A stretch of 64,000 nt of DNA, from contig NZ_JAUXMX010000024.1 of the NCBI RefSeq assembly GCF_030683065.1, positions 1 to 64,000 on the forward strand. The letters run 5' to 3'. Shown in pieces: positions 27,107 through 34,180 of this stretch (its first letter is position 1; every line of letters starts with the position of its first letter). The translations under genes and the position numbers were made by a program. A model generated the notes under the pieces. It did no database searches. It worked only from the letters and a program-made list of their open reading frames with translations, and was not told where the DNA came from. The stretch is from Pseudomonas sp. Its GTDB lineage: Bacteria > Pseudomonadota > Gammaproteobacteria > Pseudomonadales > Pseudomonadaceae.

Positions 27107-27306
27107 CGCCCTCCGCAGGAGGACGGGGCCGTTACTCCTTCTACGCTGACACCCGAAGGCTGGTAGATGAGCTGGTGCGAACAGTAGGCGCTACCGGGCA
27201 CAATTTCAAGTCACGTTACGTTAATTCAGACGACCGTTGCGCCTGCACCGACTATCTGGTCGAACTACCTGCTGATGGGGTAGGCATTAATGAAATCCCC
27301 CAATAG
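27107..27306 (+). pseudogene. Possible 3' gene fragment
   Basis: One frame reads YSFYADTRRLVDELVRTVGATGHNFKSRYVNSDDRC...DYLVELPADGVG to a TAG at 27306. It looks protein-like in composition but has no in-frame ATG after the preceding gene. An AGGAGG at about 27117 has no start codon at the right distance. I read it as the tail of a gene lost by deletion. The family is unknown. Confidence 0.25.
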
Positions 27307-27325
27307 ACACATGCAAGGAGCACTG

Positions 27326-27874
27326 ATGCAATCCACCGAACTCTCTCTGGCCGGCAAGCTGGATAACGGACTGACCAAAGGCCTTTGCCTACTACTGCGA
27401 GGGTTGAAGACAGCCTGTTTGTGGCTGGCCGGCCTGCTAACGCTGGCATCGCTACCTTTGCTGATCTTTGAGTATGGCGAGGGCCTCGCTGACCTCTCCC
27501 TCTTGGAGTGGGCGTTTATGCCGTTGCTGGTTTTGTTATTGTGGCGGCATATCCACTACTGCCAACACTTCGCCATGGGTTTCTGGCGAGGGTTGAGTTG
27601 TCTACTGATAGCCCAGGGGATCATGGCTGCCCTGAGCATGGTGCTATTTGGTGCATATGCAGCTTGGCTTGCGCAGACCGAGCATCCAGATGAAATACTT
27701 CGTCTGCTGACACAGGAAGACCCTCTCGACAAGCTTTTGGCCTTCGGCATGGTCTTGCTGGCCCTCTATCTCGCTATACCCAAGTCTGCGTCCAACACCC
27801 TCCTGCAACCTGCAACCGTGCACGCACGGGTTGAACCCGAAATATTCACCCCGGCCAAGGAGGCCAGCCTGTGA
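27326..27874 (+). CDS. Inner-membrane protein of unknown function
   Basis: This 182-aa protein has about four hydrophobic segments (roughly residues 26-48, 60-75, 88-116 and 135-152) and a soluble C-terminal tail. The ATG at 27326 has AAGGAG at ideal distance, and the upstream in-frame ATGs at 27290 and 27311 do not. The stop overlaps the GTG start of the next gene, so the two are coupled. I do not recognise the family. The partner looks like a periplasmic immunity-type protein, so a toxin-protection or secretion-associated role is possible. Confidence 0.7.
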   Translation: MQSTELSLAGKLDNGLTKGLCLLLRGLKTACLWLAGLLTLASLPLLIFEYGEGLADLSLLEWAFMPLLVLLLWRHIHYCQHFAMGFWRGLSCLLIAQGIMAALSMVLFGAYAAWLAQTEHPDEILRLLTQEDPLDKLLAFGMVLLALYLAIPKSASNTLLQPATVHARVEPEIFTPAKEASL

Positions 27875-28221
27875 ACACTAGAACACTGACCATCGTTTGC
27901 CTGTGCCTGCTGCCCAGCCTGGTTTTACCTACGGCACAAGCCAACGACAACCCAGAACATCTGATTCAGAGCTGCAAGGAGTTGGTGGGTATCTATGCCA
28001 AGCGTGACCAGCAGCATCTCTTAGCGGGCCTTACGACCTCATCCTCTGAAGCTCTGCGGGCAGGTTACTGCCGGGGCGTCCTCGACGAGTACCGACGCAG
28101 TGGTGGTTTCTGCGCCCAGAGTGACTGGTATGCTCAAGCGGATCGCATCGCAAAGTACCCAGCGTACGCAGAGGAACTTCCGCCAGTAGAAACATTGTTG
28201 AAGCAATCCTGTGCGCTCTAA
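27871..28221 (+). CDS. Secreted Rap1a/Tai-like immunity-type protein
   Basis: This 116-aa protein has a cleavable signal peptide (about residues 1-24, ending PTAQA). The mature domain has four cysteines (SCKE, YCRG, FCAQ, SCAL) in the Rap1a/Tai-like pattern: a GYCRGV helix, FCxQ and a final KQSC. That family includes periplasmic immunity proteins against type VI amidase effectors, but many members are of unknown use. The start is GTG at 27871 with AAGGAGG upstream, overlapping the previous stop. No recognisable effector or T6SS gene lies nearby, so it could be an orphan immunity gene. Confidence 0.65.
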   Translation: MNTRTLTIVCLCLLPSLVLPTAQANDNPEHLIQSCKELVGIYAKRDQQHLLAGLTTSSSEALRAGYCRGVLDEYRRSGGFCAQSDWYAQADRIAKYPAYAEELPPVETLLKQSCAL

Positions 28222-28230
28222 TTCAAATCA

Positions 28231-28968
28231 GTGGCCCGAGCACACGGTGGTGCTGGAGCGGCTGCTTTGCCCGCCGCTATCGCCCCCCTGTCTCAGAAGC
28301 AGTACGGGGGCCTCAGAATCGCGCTAAACACGCTGATTGAAGCTCTGGCTAGCGTAACGGTGAAGGGACGCAGCGCGCTCAAAACGACACTGCCGTCACT
28401 TATAACGATGAAGCGCAGCAGAGCCGATGGGCCAGGTGCTTCAGGTAGCCGTGAGCATTGGTATCTCAATCCTGCCGATGAGGTGCTGATCTGGAACGCA
28501 ATCGTATTGCAGGGTCTATTTGGCGTACCAAAAATTGCGGTCATGCTGATCAGGGATCGTTCGGAGCGGCAGGCTTATGTGGATTGGGCCAAACAGCTAT
28601 TTCTGGATCGACAGTCCGTTGCGGGGCTTGGACTGTTACGCAAAGAGCTGAACATTCTGCTTGCTCAATTGGCAGATGCGGATCTTTCCAAAGAAAAGCT
28701 GCCCAATCCATTTGCGGATGCATTGCCACAAATGGGGCTCGGCCCGCACCAAGGTAATCTGCTTAAAACTCTGGCGAGTCAGACAGCAGCACTGTCGGTG
28801 GGCGACAGCATGATGGCGCACTACCTCAATGGTGAGTTGAAGCAGGCTTACGACAAGGCAACCGAAGTTGTTACAGATAATGCCCTGCTGCTGAAATACC
28901 GCGATCTGATCATCACTGAATATCAGGACGCGAAGGAATTTGATGTTTTATTGGATTTTCTTCGCTGA
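28231..28968 (+). CDS. Unrecognised 245-aa protein with uncertain 5' end
   Basis: The ORF opens with GTG nine bases after the preceding gene but has no ribosome site, so the true start is unclear and the N-terminus may be truncated. The protein is mostly helical in appearance, with EVLIWNAIVLQGLFGVPKIAVMLIRDRSERQ near the middle and an acidic helical end (TEYQDAKEFDVLLDFLR). There is no signal peptide and no motif I know. Composition and codon use look like real coding sequence. Position after the immunity-like gene suggests the same accessory module. Confidence 0.5.
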   Translation: MARAHGGAGAAALPAAIAPLSQKQYGGLRIALNTLIEALASVTVKGRSALKTTLPSLITMKRSRADGPGASGSREHWYLNPADEVLIWNAIVLQGLFGVPKIAVMLIRDRSERQAYVDWAKQLFLDRQSVAGLGLLRKELNILLAQLADADLSKEKLPNPFADALPQMGLGPHQGNLLKTLASQTAALSVGDSMMAHYLNGELKQAYDKATEVVTDNALLLKYRDLIITEYQDAKEFDVLLDFLR

Positions 28969-29027
28969 CCTGTTGGTTGTGGAATCCACACATCGAAACT
29001 GGCTCCGTCATCACAGAGGAGCCAATC

Positions 29028-29417
29028 ATGACAAACCATCAATCCCTCCCCATCGATCCCGCTATCGAGCAATTGGATCTGCTTGCCCTGCACTTCGCCC
29101 CCCAGGTGCAATGCCTGGACTGGGCCAAGGCTGAGCGAGAGTACCGGCGTTTTCTTAGCCTGAAGAAGTGCTATCCCAATCAACTGCTGATGCCGTCTGG
29201 TTCTGCCTGGCAGTTGTGGCAGGCGCACATTCTGGACACTCGGCGTTACCGCAGCGATTGCGAACGCCTGTTTGGCCGTTTTATCGACCACTTCCCCTAC
29301 CTTGGCTGTGACAGCACGGCTGACCGGCGTGAAAGGCATTTCGCTGAACAGCTGTACCAAGGGCTCTATGCCCGGCACTTCCCGGTTCCAGCTGGTGCAT
29401 TGGCGTTGAACGACTGA
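29028..29417 (+). CDS. GRDP-like small protein
   Basis: This 129-aa protein contains WQLWQAHILDTRRYRSDCERLFGRFIDHFPYLG (about residues 62-95). It resembles the conserved (V/D)xxWHxHILDT..Y..DC..FG.xxHHxPYxG signature of glycine-rich-domain-like (GRDP/DUF1399) proteins. The function is unknown to me. The ATG at 29028 has AGAGGAG upstream. It stands between the unrecognised ORF and the beta-CASP nuclease gene in the accessory segment. Confidence 0.6.
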   Translation: MTNHQSLPIDPAIEQLDLLALHFAPQVQCLDWAKAEREYRRFLSLKKCYPNQLLMPSGSAWQLWQAHILDTRRYRSDCERLFGRFIDHFPYLGCDSTADRRERHFAEQLYQGLYARHFPVPAGALALND

Positions 29418-29520
29418 CGTTCAACACGCTTTCGCTACAACCGCAAAAACTCAATTCAGACAGCTCGGCTCAGTTGCCTATGAGCAGTGGCCGCTGTCGT
29501 CCAGAACAAAGGAAAAGATC

Positions 29521-31146
29521 ATGTTGAAGATTAAATTTGTCGGCGCAATCGAAGGTGTCAGCGGCTCGTGCACCTGGCTGCATCACACTGACTCCGATAC
29601 CCAGTTTCTGGTGGATTGCGGCATGCATCAGGGCAATGAGCGCGAGGAATGGGCCAATCGCCAGGCGTTTCCATTCCAGGCTGCGCGCCTCAAGTATGTG
29701 TTACTGACTCATGCGCATATCGATCACTGCGGCCTGCTGCCCCGGCTGGTGCGTGAAGGCTTTACCGGCCAGGTGTATGCCACCCGCGCGACCCGCGAAC
29801 TCACCGAGCTGATGCTGCTGGACGCTGCTCGGGTAAGTGGCATGTTTACGGAACAGGAGGTGAAGCAGATTCACTGGAGCATTCTGGATGATGACCAGGG
29901 CTTCAAGTGGGGGCGCAGCATGCGCTTGGCTGAAGGCGTCTGGATGGCCTACTTGCGCAGTAGCCATATCCTAGGAGCCTGCCTGATCAGCATTGCCTGG
30001 AAAGTGGGTGGGGAGAATCGCTCCATCTGCTTCAGTGGTGACGTAGGCTGTCAGACCGATGAGAACGCTTACCTGCCATTGATGAAGAGCGGCCAACATC
30101 CCTTTGCCGACACGGACTACATCGTTGTCGAGTCCACTTATGGCGGGCGCGTGCGAGCACAGGAGCATCAAGATTCGCAACTGCGACTGGCACGCCTGGC
30201 TGAAGTCATCGCCCACACCTTGTTCGTTAAAGGCGGCAAGGTCTTGATGCCCGCCTTCTCGCTGCATCGTGCTCAGGAATTATTGATGGACGTATTGCAG
30301 TGGATGAAAACTAACCTGCCAGCACACGAACAAGGACGCGAGCTGAGTCGCTACGACGATGACTTCCCCTTGGTAGCGAATGTCCATGCGCCACTGGGTC
30401 ACGCGGTGACTCAGGTGTATGCCAAACACCTCTGCAGCAAGTCGCCCAACGGCAAGTTCAAATACCTGAACGCTGAGCTGTGTAAGTCGCTGGCGATGGA
30501 TGCCGACGCCATTCAAGGCATGCTGCAGCGTTTGGTCGAGCATGGGAGTTTCAAAGTGACCGCCGAGCGCTACCTGAGCATGACCAAGCCCAAGCAACCC
30601 TCCAACTTTGACGCCGATATCGTGATTGCCAGCGCAGGCATGTGCGACAACGGTCCGGTGGTCAGTTACCTGGAGCGCTGGGGGAGCGATCCGCGTAACA
30701 CCGTGATCCTCACGGGCTATCAGTCTGCCGGCAGCAAAGGTGCAGAGCTTATGCCGCGTGCTACAGCATCCCCTGCGCCCATGGATAGCCTTTCAGCTGG
30801 CCAGGCAGAGGTGATTGATATGTCGCCGTATTACTCGGCACATGCCGATCAACAGATGCTGCTGGATTTCCTGTTCCGTACCGATGGCTTTGACTGTAAG
30901 AAACCCGCGACGCTGCTGATCAACCACGGCAACCCGGAGAGCAAATACGCGCTGAGCAAAGCCGTTCAGATGCGTGCGGACAGTCGAAAGGATAATGATC
31001 GTCAAATCAAAGCAGTGAGGATTGCAGATGCACGCTGGCTGAACCTCGACAGTGGCGAGGTGATTGAGCAAAGCCATAGTGAGCAACAATTGCTGAGCGA
31101 ACTTGAGGCTTTGCGATTGCAGGTCAAGCGCCTCAGCGATAGCTAA
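29521..31146 (+). CDS. Beta-CASP metallo-beta-lactamase nuclease (RNA-processing type)
   Basis: This 541-aa protein has the zinc site HAHIDH (residues 64-69), a GDVGC aspartate/bridging segment and the CPSF/RNase J-like VVESTYGGR motif. The beta-CASP domain follows, with VLMPAFSLHRAQELL, IASAGMCDNGPVVSYLERW, a YYSAHADQQMLLDF histidine and a final INHGNPESK. This architecture belongs to the family that cleaves RNA (and in some branches DNA) endo- or exonucleolytically. AAAGGAAAAG precedes the ATG. It sits next to the NYN ribonuclease gene, so an RNA-directed function of this end of the island is plausible. Bacterial members of this subgroup also occur in core genomes. Confidence 0.88.
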   Translation: MLKIKFVGAIEGVSGSCTWLHHTDSDTQFLVDCGMHQGNEREEWANRQAFPFQAARLKYVLLTHAHIDHCGLLPRLVREGFTGQVYATRATRELTELMLLDAARVSGMFTEQEVKQIHWSILDDDQGFKWGRSMRLAEGVWMAYLRSSHILGACLISIAWKVGGENRSICFSGDVGCQTDENAYLPLMKSGQHPFADTDYIVVESTYGGRVRAQEHQDSQLRLARLAEVIAHTLFVKGGKVLMPAFSLHRAQELLMDVLQWMKTNLPAHEQGRELSRYDDDFPLVANVHAPLGHAVTQVYAKHLCSKSPNGKFKYLNAELCKSLAMDADAIQGMLQRLVEHGSFKVTAERYLSMTKPKQPSNFDADIVIASAGMCDNGPVVSYLERWGSDPRNTVILTGYQSAGSKGAELMPRATASPAPMDSLSAGQAEVIDMSPYYSAHADQQMLLDFLFRTDGFDCKKPATLLINHGNPESKYALSKAVQMRADSRKDNDRQIKAVRIADARWLNLDSGEVIEQSHSEQQLLSELEALRLQVKRLSDS

Positions 31147-31189
31147 GTGCTCGGCAGTCAATCGCACGCCTCAAAACTGCAGTAATTGA

Positions 31190-31222
31190 GTACGACAGGC
31201 TCTGCACCTAAGCCTGTCGTAC
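31190..31222. other. 12-bp perfect inverted repeat
   Basis: GTACGACAGGCT pairs with AGCCTGTCGTAC around a nine-base loop, 44 bp after the beta-CASP gene. No T-run follows. It could be a 3' hairpin, an operator or a recombination site. Confidence 0.5.
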
Positions 31223-31449
31223 GTTCAGGCACAGTAGGCGCTTATCAAGCGTGATGGCTTGCCTGTTCTTGTGACCCAGACCTATCCCAAACCCAAATTC
31301 CGCAAAGAGGAGAAGAGGCAGGCCTACCCAGTGACCGGCTGTAACCCCATCTTTATAAAAGGTTGACGGTCCCGTCATGCCCTATTAGCCTCTTTCCCAA
31401 CAACTAACCCTCACGACCGGCGTGGCTTGACCATCTGGTTGGAGGGGGG

Positions 31450-31474
31450 AAAAGCCGGCACTAGCCGGTTTTTT
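31450..31474 (+). terminator. Hairpin with U-tract in the NYN leader (possible attenuator)
   Basis: AAAAGCCGGCACTAGCCGGTTTTTT has the form of an intrinsic terminator and lies 20 bp upstream of the NYN start codon. It either ends transcription from the beta-CASP side or attenuates the NYN transcript itself. Confidence 0.6.
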
Positions 31475-31493
31475 CGTTTCTGGAGTACAAGAA

Positions 31494-32456
31494 ATGCTAG
31501 GCGCGCCTCAGCGAGTGCCTCTGCGTGCCCGCACCTACATCGACGGATACAACTTCTACTACGGCTGCCTGCGTGGCACTCCCCACAAGTGGCTGGATCT
31601 GCTGCCCCTCTTCGTAAAACACATCCTGCCGTCTGCGCTGGTCAAGGATGGCGATGGCCATATCCGGCAATCGACCCTGCTCCCCTCCCCCTCGATCAAG
31701 TTCTTCACCGCGAAGATCATCGAGTCCGTTGCCCGGGCTCCCGACTCTATATCGTCTCAGGCGCGCTACCACACCGCGCTGCGCAAGCTGCATGACGGTC
31801 GAATCGAGCTGATCGAAGGCTACTACGCCGTCAACAAGATGAAGGTGAAGATCGTCGACGCCGAGGATCCCGACAGGGCTCCCCGCGAATGCCAGGAAAT
31901 CCAAGCCTGGAAGGTCGAGGAGAAGCAAAGCGACGTGAACTTGGCCCTGCAGGTCTACCACGACGCGATCACCGGGCAGATCGATCATGCTGTCATCGTG
32001 ACCAATGACACGGACATTGCGCCGGCACTGGAGATGATCAGAGCCCATACCAATGTGTTGATCGGCGTGGTTGTGCCGACTACCGACCACACGCGCCCGC
32101 CAAACACCGACTTGGTGAAGCTGGCCCATTGGACTCGCCGGCATATCAACGCCAATGAGCTGGCTGCCTGCCAATTGCCCCGAGTCATCCAGGGCAAGCG
32201 CCCGACAACCAAACCTGAATCCTGGTACGGGCAACCGGAGCTGCTGCGGGAGATCCTGGAACTGGCAATCCCGGTACGAGGCAACAAGGCGGCAGCCTTC
32301 AAATGGATGGAGCAGCCTAACCAGTACCTGGATGGCGAGCGCCCGATCGAGCTCGCTGAGACAGTCGAGGGCGCGAACCGCGTGCTGGAGTACATTCGGA
32401 ACTGGATTGCGCAGCAGGCGCAACCGGGCGCACCGGATGAGCAAAACATGCGCTAA
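31494..32456 (+). CDS. NYN-domain ribonuclease with C-terminal MbcA/ParS-like domain
   Basis: This 320-aa protein has an N-terminal NYN (PIN-like) nuclease domain of about 215 residues. The acidic metal-binding residues are intact: Asp17 (RTYIDGYNFYYG), Asp147 (KQSDVNLALQVYHDA), and Asp172 and Asp174 (VIVTNDTDIAPAL). After a linker, residues about 254-306 (AAAFKWMEQPNQYLDGERPIELAETVEGANRVLEYIRNW) resemble the toxin-binding domain of Xre/MbcA/ParS-type antitoxins. That combination is unusual. The start has GGAG nine bases upstream, preceded by a terminator-like hairpin. The nuclease assignment is firm, and the C-terminal assignment is from pattern only. Confidence 0.75.
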   Translation: MLGAPQRVPLRARTYIDGYNFYYGCLRGTPHKWLDLLPLFVKHILPSALVKDGDGHIRQSTLLPSPSIKFFTAKIIESVARAPDSISSQARYHTALRKLHDGRIELIEGYYAVNKMKVKIVDAEDPDRAPRECQEIQAWKVEEKQSDVNLALQVYHDAITGQIDHAVIVTNDTDIAPALEMIRAHTNVLIGVVVPTTDHTRPPNTDLVKLAHWTRRHINANELAACQLPRVIQGKRPTTKPESWYGQPELLREILELAIPVRGNKAAAFKWMEQPNQYLDGERPIELAETVEGANRVLEYIRNWIAQQAQPGAPDEQNMR

Positions 32457-32511
32457 TCACCGGGTAGCTTTCACAACTTCTGATAGCTGTTCGCAGGGCC
32501 GCGCTGCACGG

Positions 32512-32832
32512 TCACTGCCCAGCCGGTACACCTTCGGCCACGCAGCGCACGGCGCGCTTGCGCTGGTCGACCAGTACGCCACTGAGGCCTTTCTGTTCCA
32601 GGTCGAACAGCACCACGACACCGTCGATGCACTGGGCCACCTGGCTGGCCGGTTTGACCGAGACTTTGTAGTCCTCGCCGGGAACGGTCTTGAGCATGGT
32701 GTATTCGGCGAGCAGCAGGGCATCCTCCGGCTGGGCGATGTGCAGGTAGCCGTAGTAGCCGAGGGCGGCCACGGTGGCGCAGATGCTGCCGATGCCGGTG
32801 AGGATCAGGGGGATGGGGTTCAGTTCGCTCAT
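32512..32832 (-). CDS. Small membrane protein (hypothetical)
   Basis: This 106-aa protein has one N-terminal hydrophobic segment (IPLILTGIGSICATVAALGYYGYL, about residues 7-30) and a soluble domain of about 70 residues (QPEDALLLAEYTML...). GAGAG lies eight bases upstream of the start. I do not recognise a named family, but the gene looks like a normal conserved Pseudomonas gene. It marks the return to the core genome after the island. Confidence 0.65.
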   Translation of the reverse strand: MSELNPIPLILTGIGSICATVAALGYYGYLHIAQPEDALLLAEYTMLKTVPGEDYKVSVKPASQVAQCIDGVVVLFDLEQKGLSGVLVDQRKRAVRCVAEGVPAGQ

Positions 32833-32978
32833 TACAGGCTCTCGAGGTTGGACGTTTCAGCAAAAAATAGGGATCTATCGAGCCAGATCGCTCACTGACA
32901 GGCAAGCGAACAATTGGCACAGGCGGTATCCATAGGCGGCGCAGCTTGATACATAAGTGGGCGCTTGCCCAGCCTCGA

Positions 32979-33725
32979 TCATTTACCGCCGGCGCGAACT
33001 TGCTCGCGGGCCTTGAAGGTCGCTTCATAGATGCGTTCGGCCAGGCGCGAGAACGGCAGGCTCTGTACCCAGACCGTGCCGGTGCCTTTGAGGGTCGCCA
33101 GGACGATGCCTTCGCCACCGAACAGCATGCTTTTCAGGCCGCCGGCCAGGGCGATGTCGTACTCGATACCGCGGGTGAAGGCCACCAGGCAACCGGTGTC
33201 GAGGCGCAAGGTCTGGTTGTTGAGTTGCTTGCGGATTACCGTACCGCCGGCGTGCACGAAGGCCAGGCCGTCGCCTTCGAGCTTTTGCAGGATGAAGCCC
33301 TCGCCGCCGAAGAATCCGGCGCCCAGGCGCTTGTTGAAGCTGATGCCAACTGCCGTGCCGTAGGCGGCGCAGAGGAAGGCGTCTTTCTGGCAGATCAGGC
33401 TGCCGCCGTGCTCGGCCAGCGAGATCGGCACCACGGTACCCGGATAGGGCGCGGCAAAGGCGACTCGCGCCTGGGTTTTGCCGGCGTTGGAGAAGTGCGT
33501 CATGAACAGCGATTCGCCGGTGAGCATGCGCTTGCCGGCACTCCACAACTTGCCCAGCACGCCGTTTGCCGCGCCATCACCCATGCGCGTTTCAAAACGT
33601 ATGCCGTCAGTCATGTAGTTCATTACCCCGGCTTCGGCGATCACCGTCTCGCCGGGATCGAGGATGATTTCCACACTCTGCGCCGAGGCGCCGAGAATTT
33701 CGTAGTCGAGTTGATGGCTGGGCAT
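32979..33725 (-). CDS. AIM24/TIGR00266-family protein
   Basis: This 248-aa beta-rich protein belongs to the AIM24 family (TIGR00266), with the repeated pattern [54 protein letters not shown] and [15 protein letters not shown]. The family occurs in bacteria, archaea and mitochondria, and its biochemical role is unsettled. The start at 33725 ([11 protein letters not shown]) has AGGAG upstream. The longer ORF start at 33770 is unlikely. It lies close to lysS-prfB, as I recall for P. aeruginosa. Confidence 0.85.
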   Translation of the reverse strand: MPSHQLDYEILGASAQSVEIILDPGETVIAEAGVMNYMTDGIRFETRMGDGAANGVLGKLWSAGKRMLTGESLFMTHFSNAGKTQARVAFAAPYPGTVVPISLAEHGGSLICQKDAFLCAAYGTAVGISFNKRLGAGFFGGEGFILQKLEGDGLAFVHAGGTVIRKQLNNQTLRLDTGCLVAFTRGIEYDIALAGGLKSMLFGGEGIVLATLKGTGTVWVQSLPFSRLAERIYEATFKAREQVRAGGK

Positions 33726-33794
33726 ACAGGGCTCCTGGCGGTTCGAGTGGGATGCTTGCCCGGATTGCATCAGGGCTACGGTTCACAGCAGCGG

Positions 33795-34170
33795 GCATCG
33801 GCAGTGCCATGTGTACCAGCCTTGGTGCGCGCGGCGCACCCTACGCGGGCAGTGCCATGTGTACCAGCCTGGGCAGTGCCATGTGTACCGGCCTTGGTGC
33901 GCACGGCGCACCCTACGCATCGGCAGCGCCATGTGTACCAGCCTTGGTGCGCGCGGCGCACCCTACGCGGGCAGTGCCATGCGTGCCGGCCTTGGTGCGC
34001 ACGGCGCACCCTACGCGGGCAGTGCCATGTGTGCCAGCCTTGGTGCGCACGGCGCACCCTACGCATCGGCAGCGCCATGTGTGCCATGTGTGCCGGCCTT
34101 GGTGCGCGCGGCGCACCCTACGCGGGCAGTGCCAGGCGTGCCTGCATTGGTGCGCACGGCGCACCCTACG
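33795..34170. repeat. Tandem array of seven REP-core units
   Basis: Seven copies of TTGGTGCGC(G/A)CGGCGCACCCTACG occur in direct orientation, spaced by 48-62 bp. The linkers read GC(GGG/ATCG)GCAGYGCCATGTGTRCC. One unit has an extra 26-bp partial copy and another a 9-bp internal duplication. The core is self-complementary around GGTGCGC/GCGCACC and matches a single REP-type sequence between hsdR and hsdM. The array fills the gap between the AIM24-like and QEGLA genes. The variable units imply slippage or unequal exchange. Confidence 0.9.
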
Positions 34171-34180
34171 ACGTGCAGCT

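Larger units (their letters stand above)
31147..31493 (+). other. Leader and gap between the two nuclease genes
   Basis: No ORF is supported. The stretch holds a perfect inverted repeat GTACGACAGGCT-N9-AGCCTGTCGTAC (31190-31222). Further right are a small GACGGTCCCGTC dyad near 31362, a purine-rich GGAGGGGGGAAAA run and a terminator-like hairpin just before the NYN start codon. It probably contains the NYN promoter and regulatory leader. Confidence 0.5.

Noticed and set aside
33795-34170. CRISPR array
   Set aside because: The repeats are 48-62 bp apart, but the spacers are themselves repeats, not unique sequences, and no cas gene is present.
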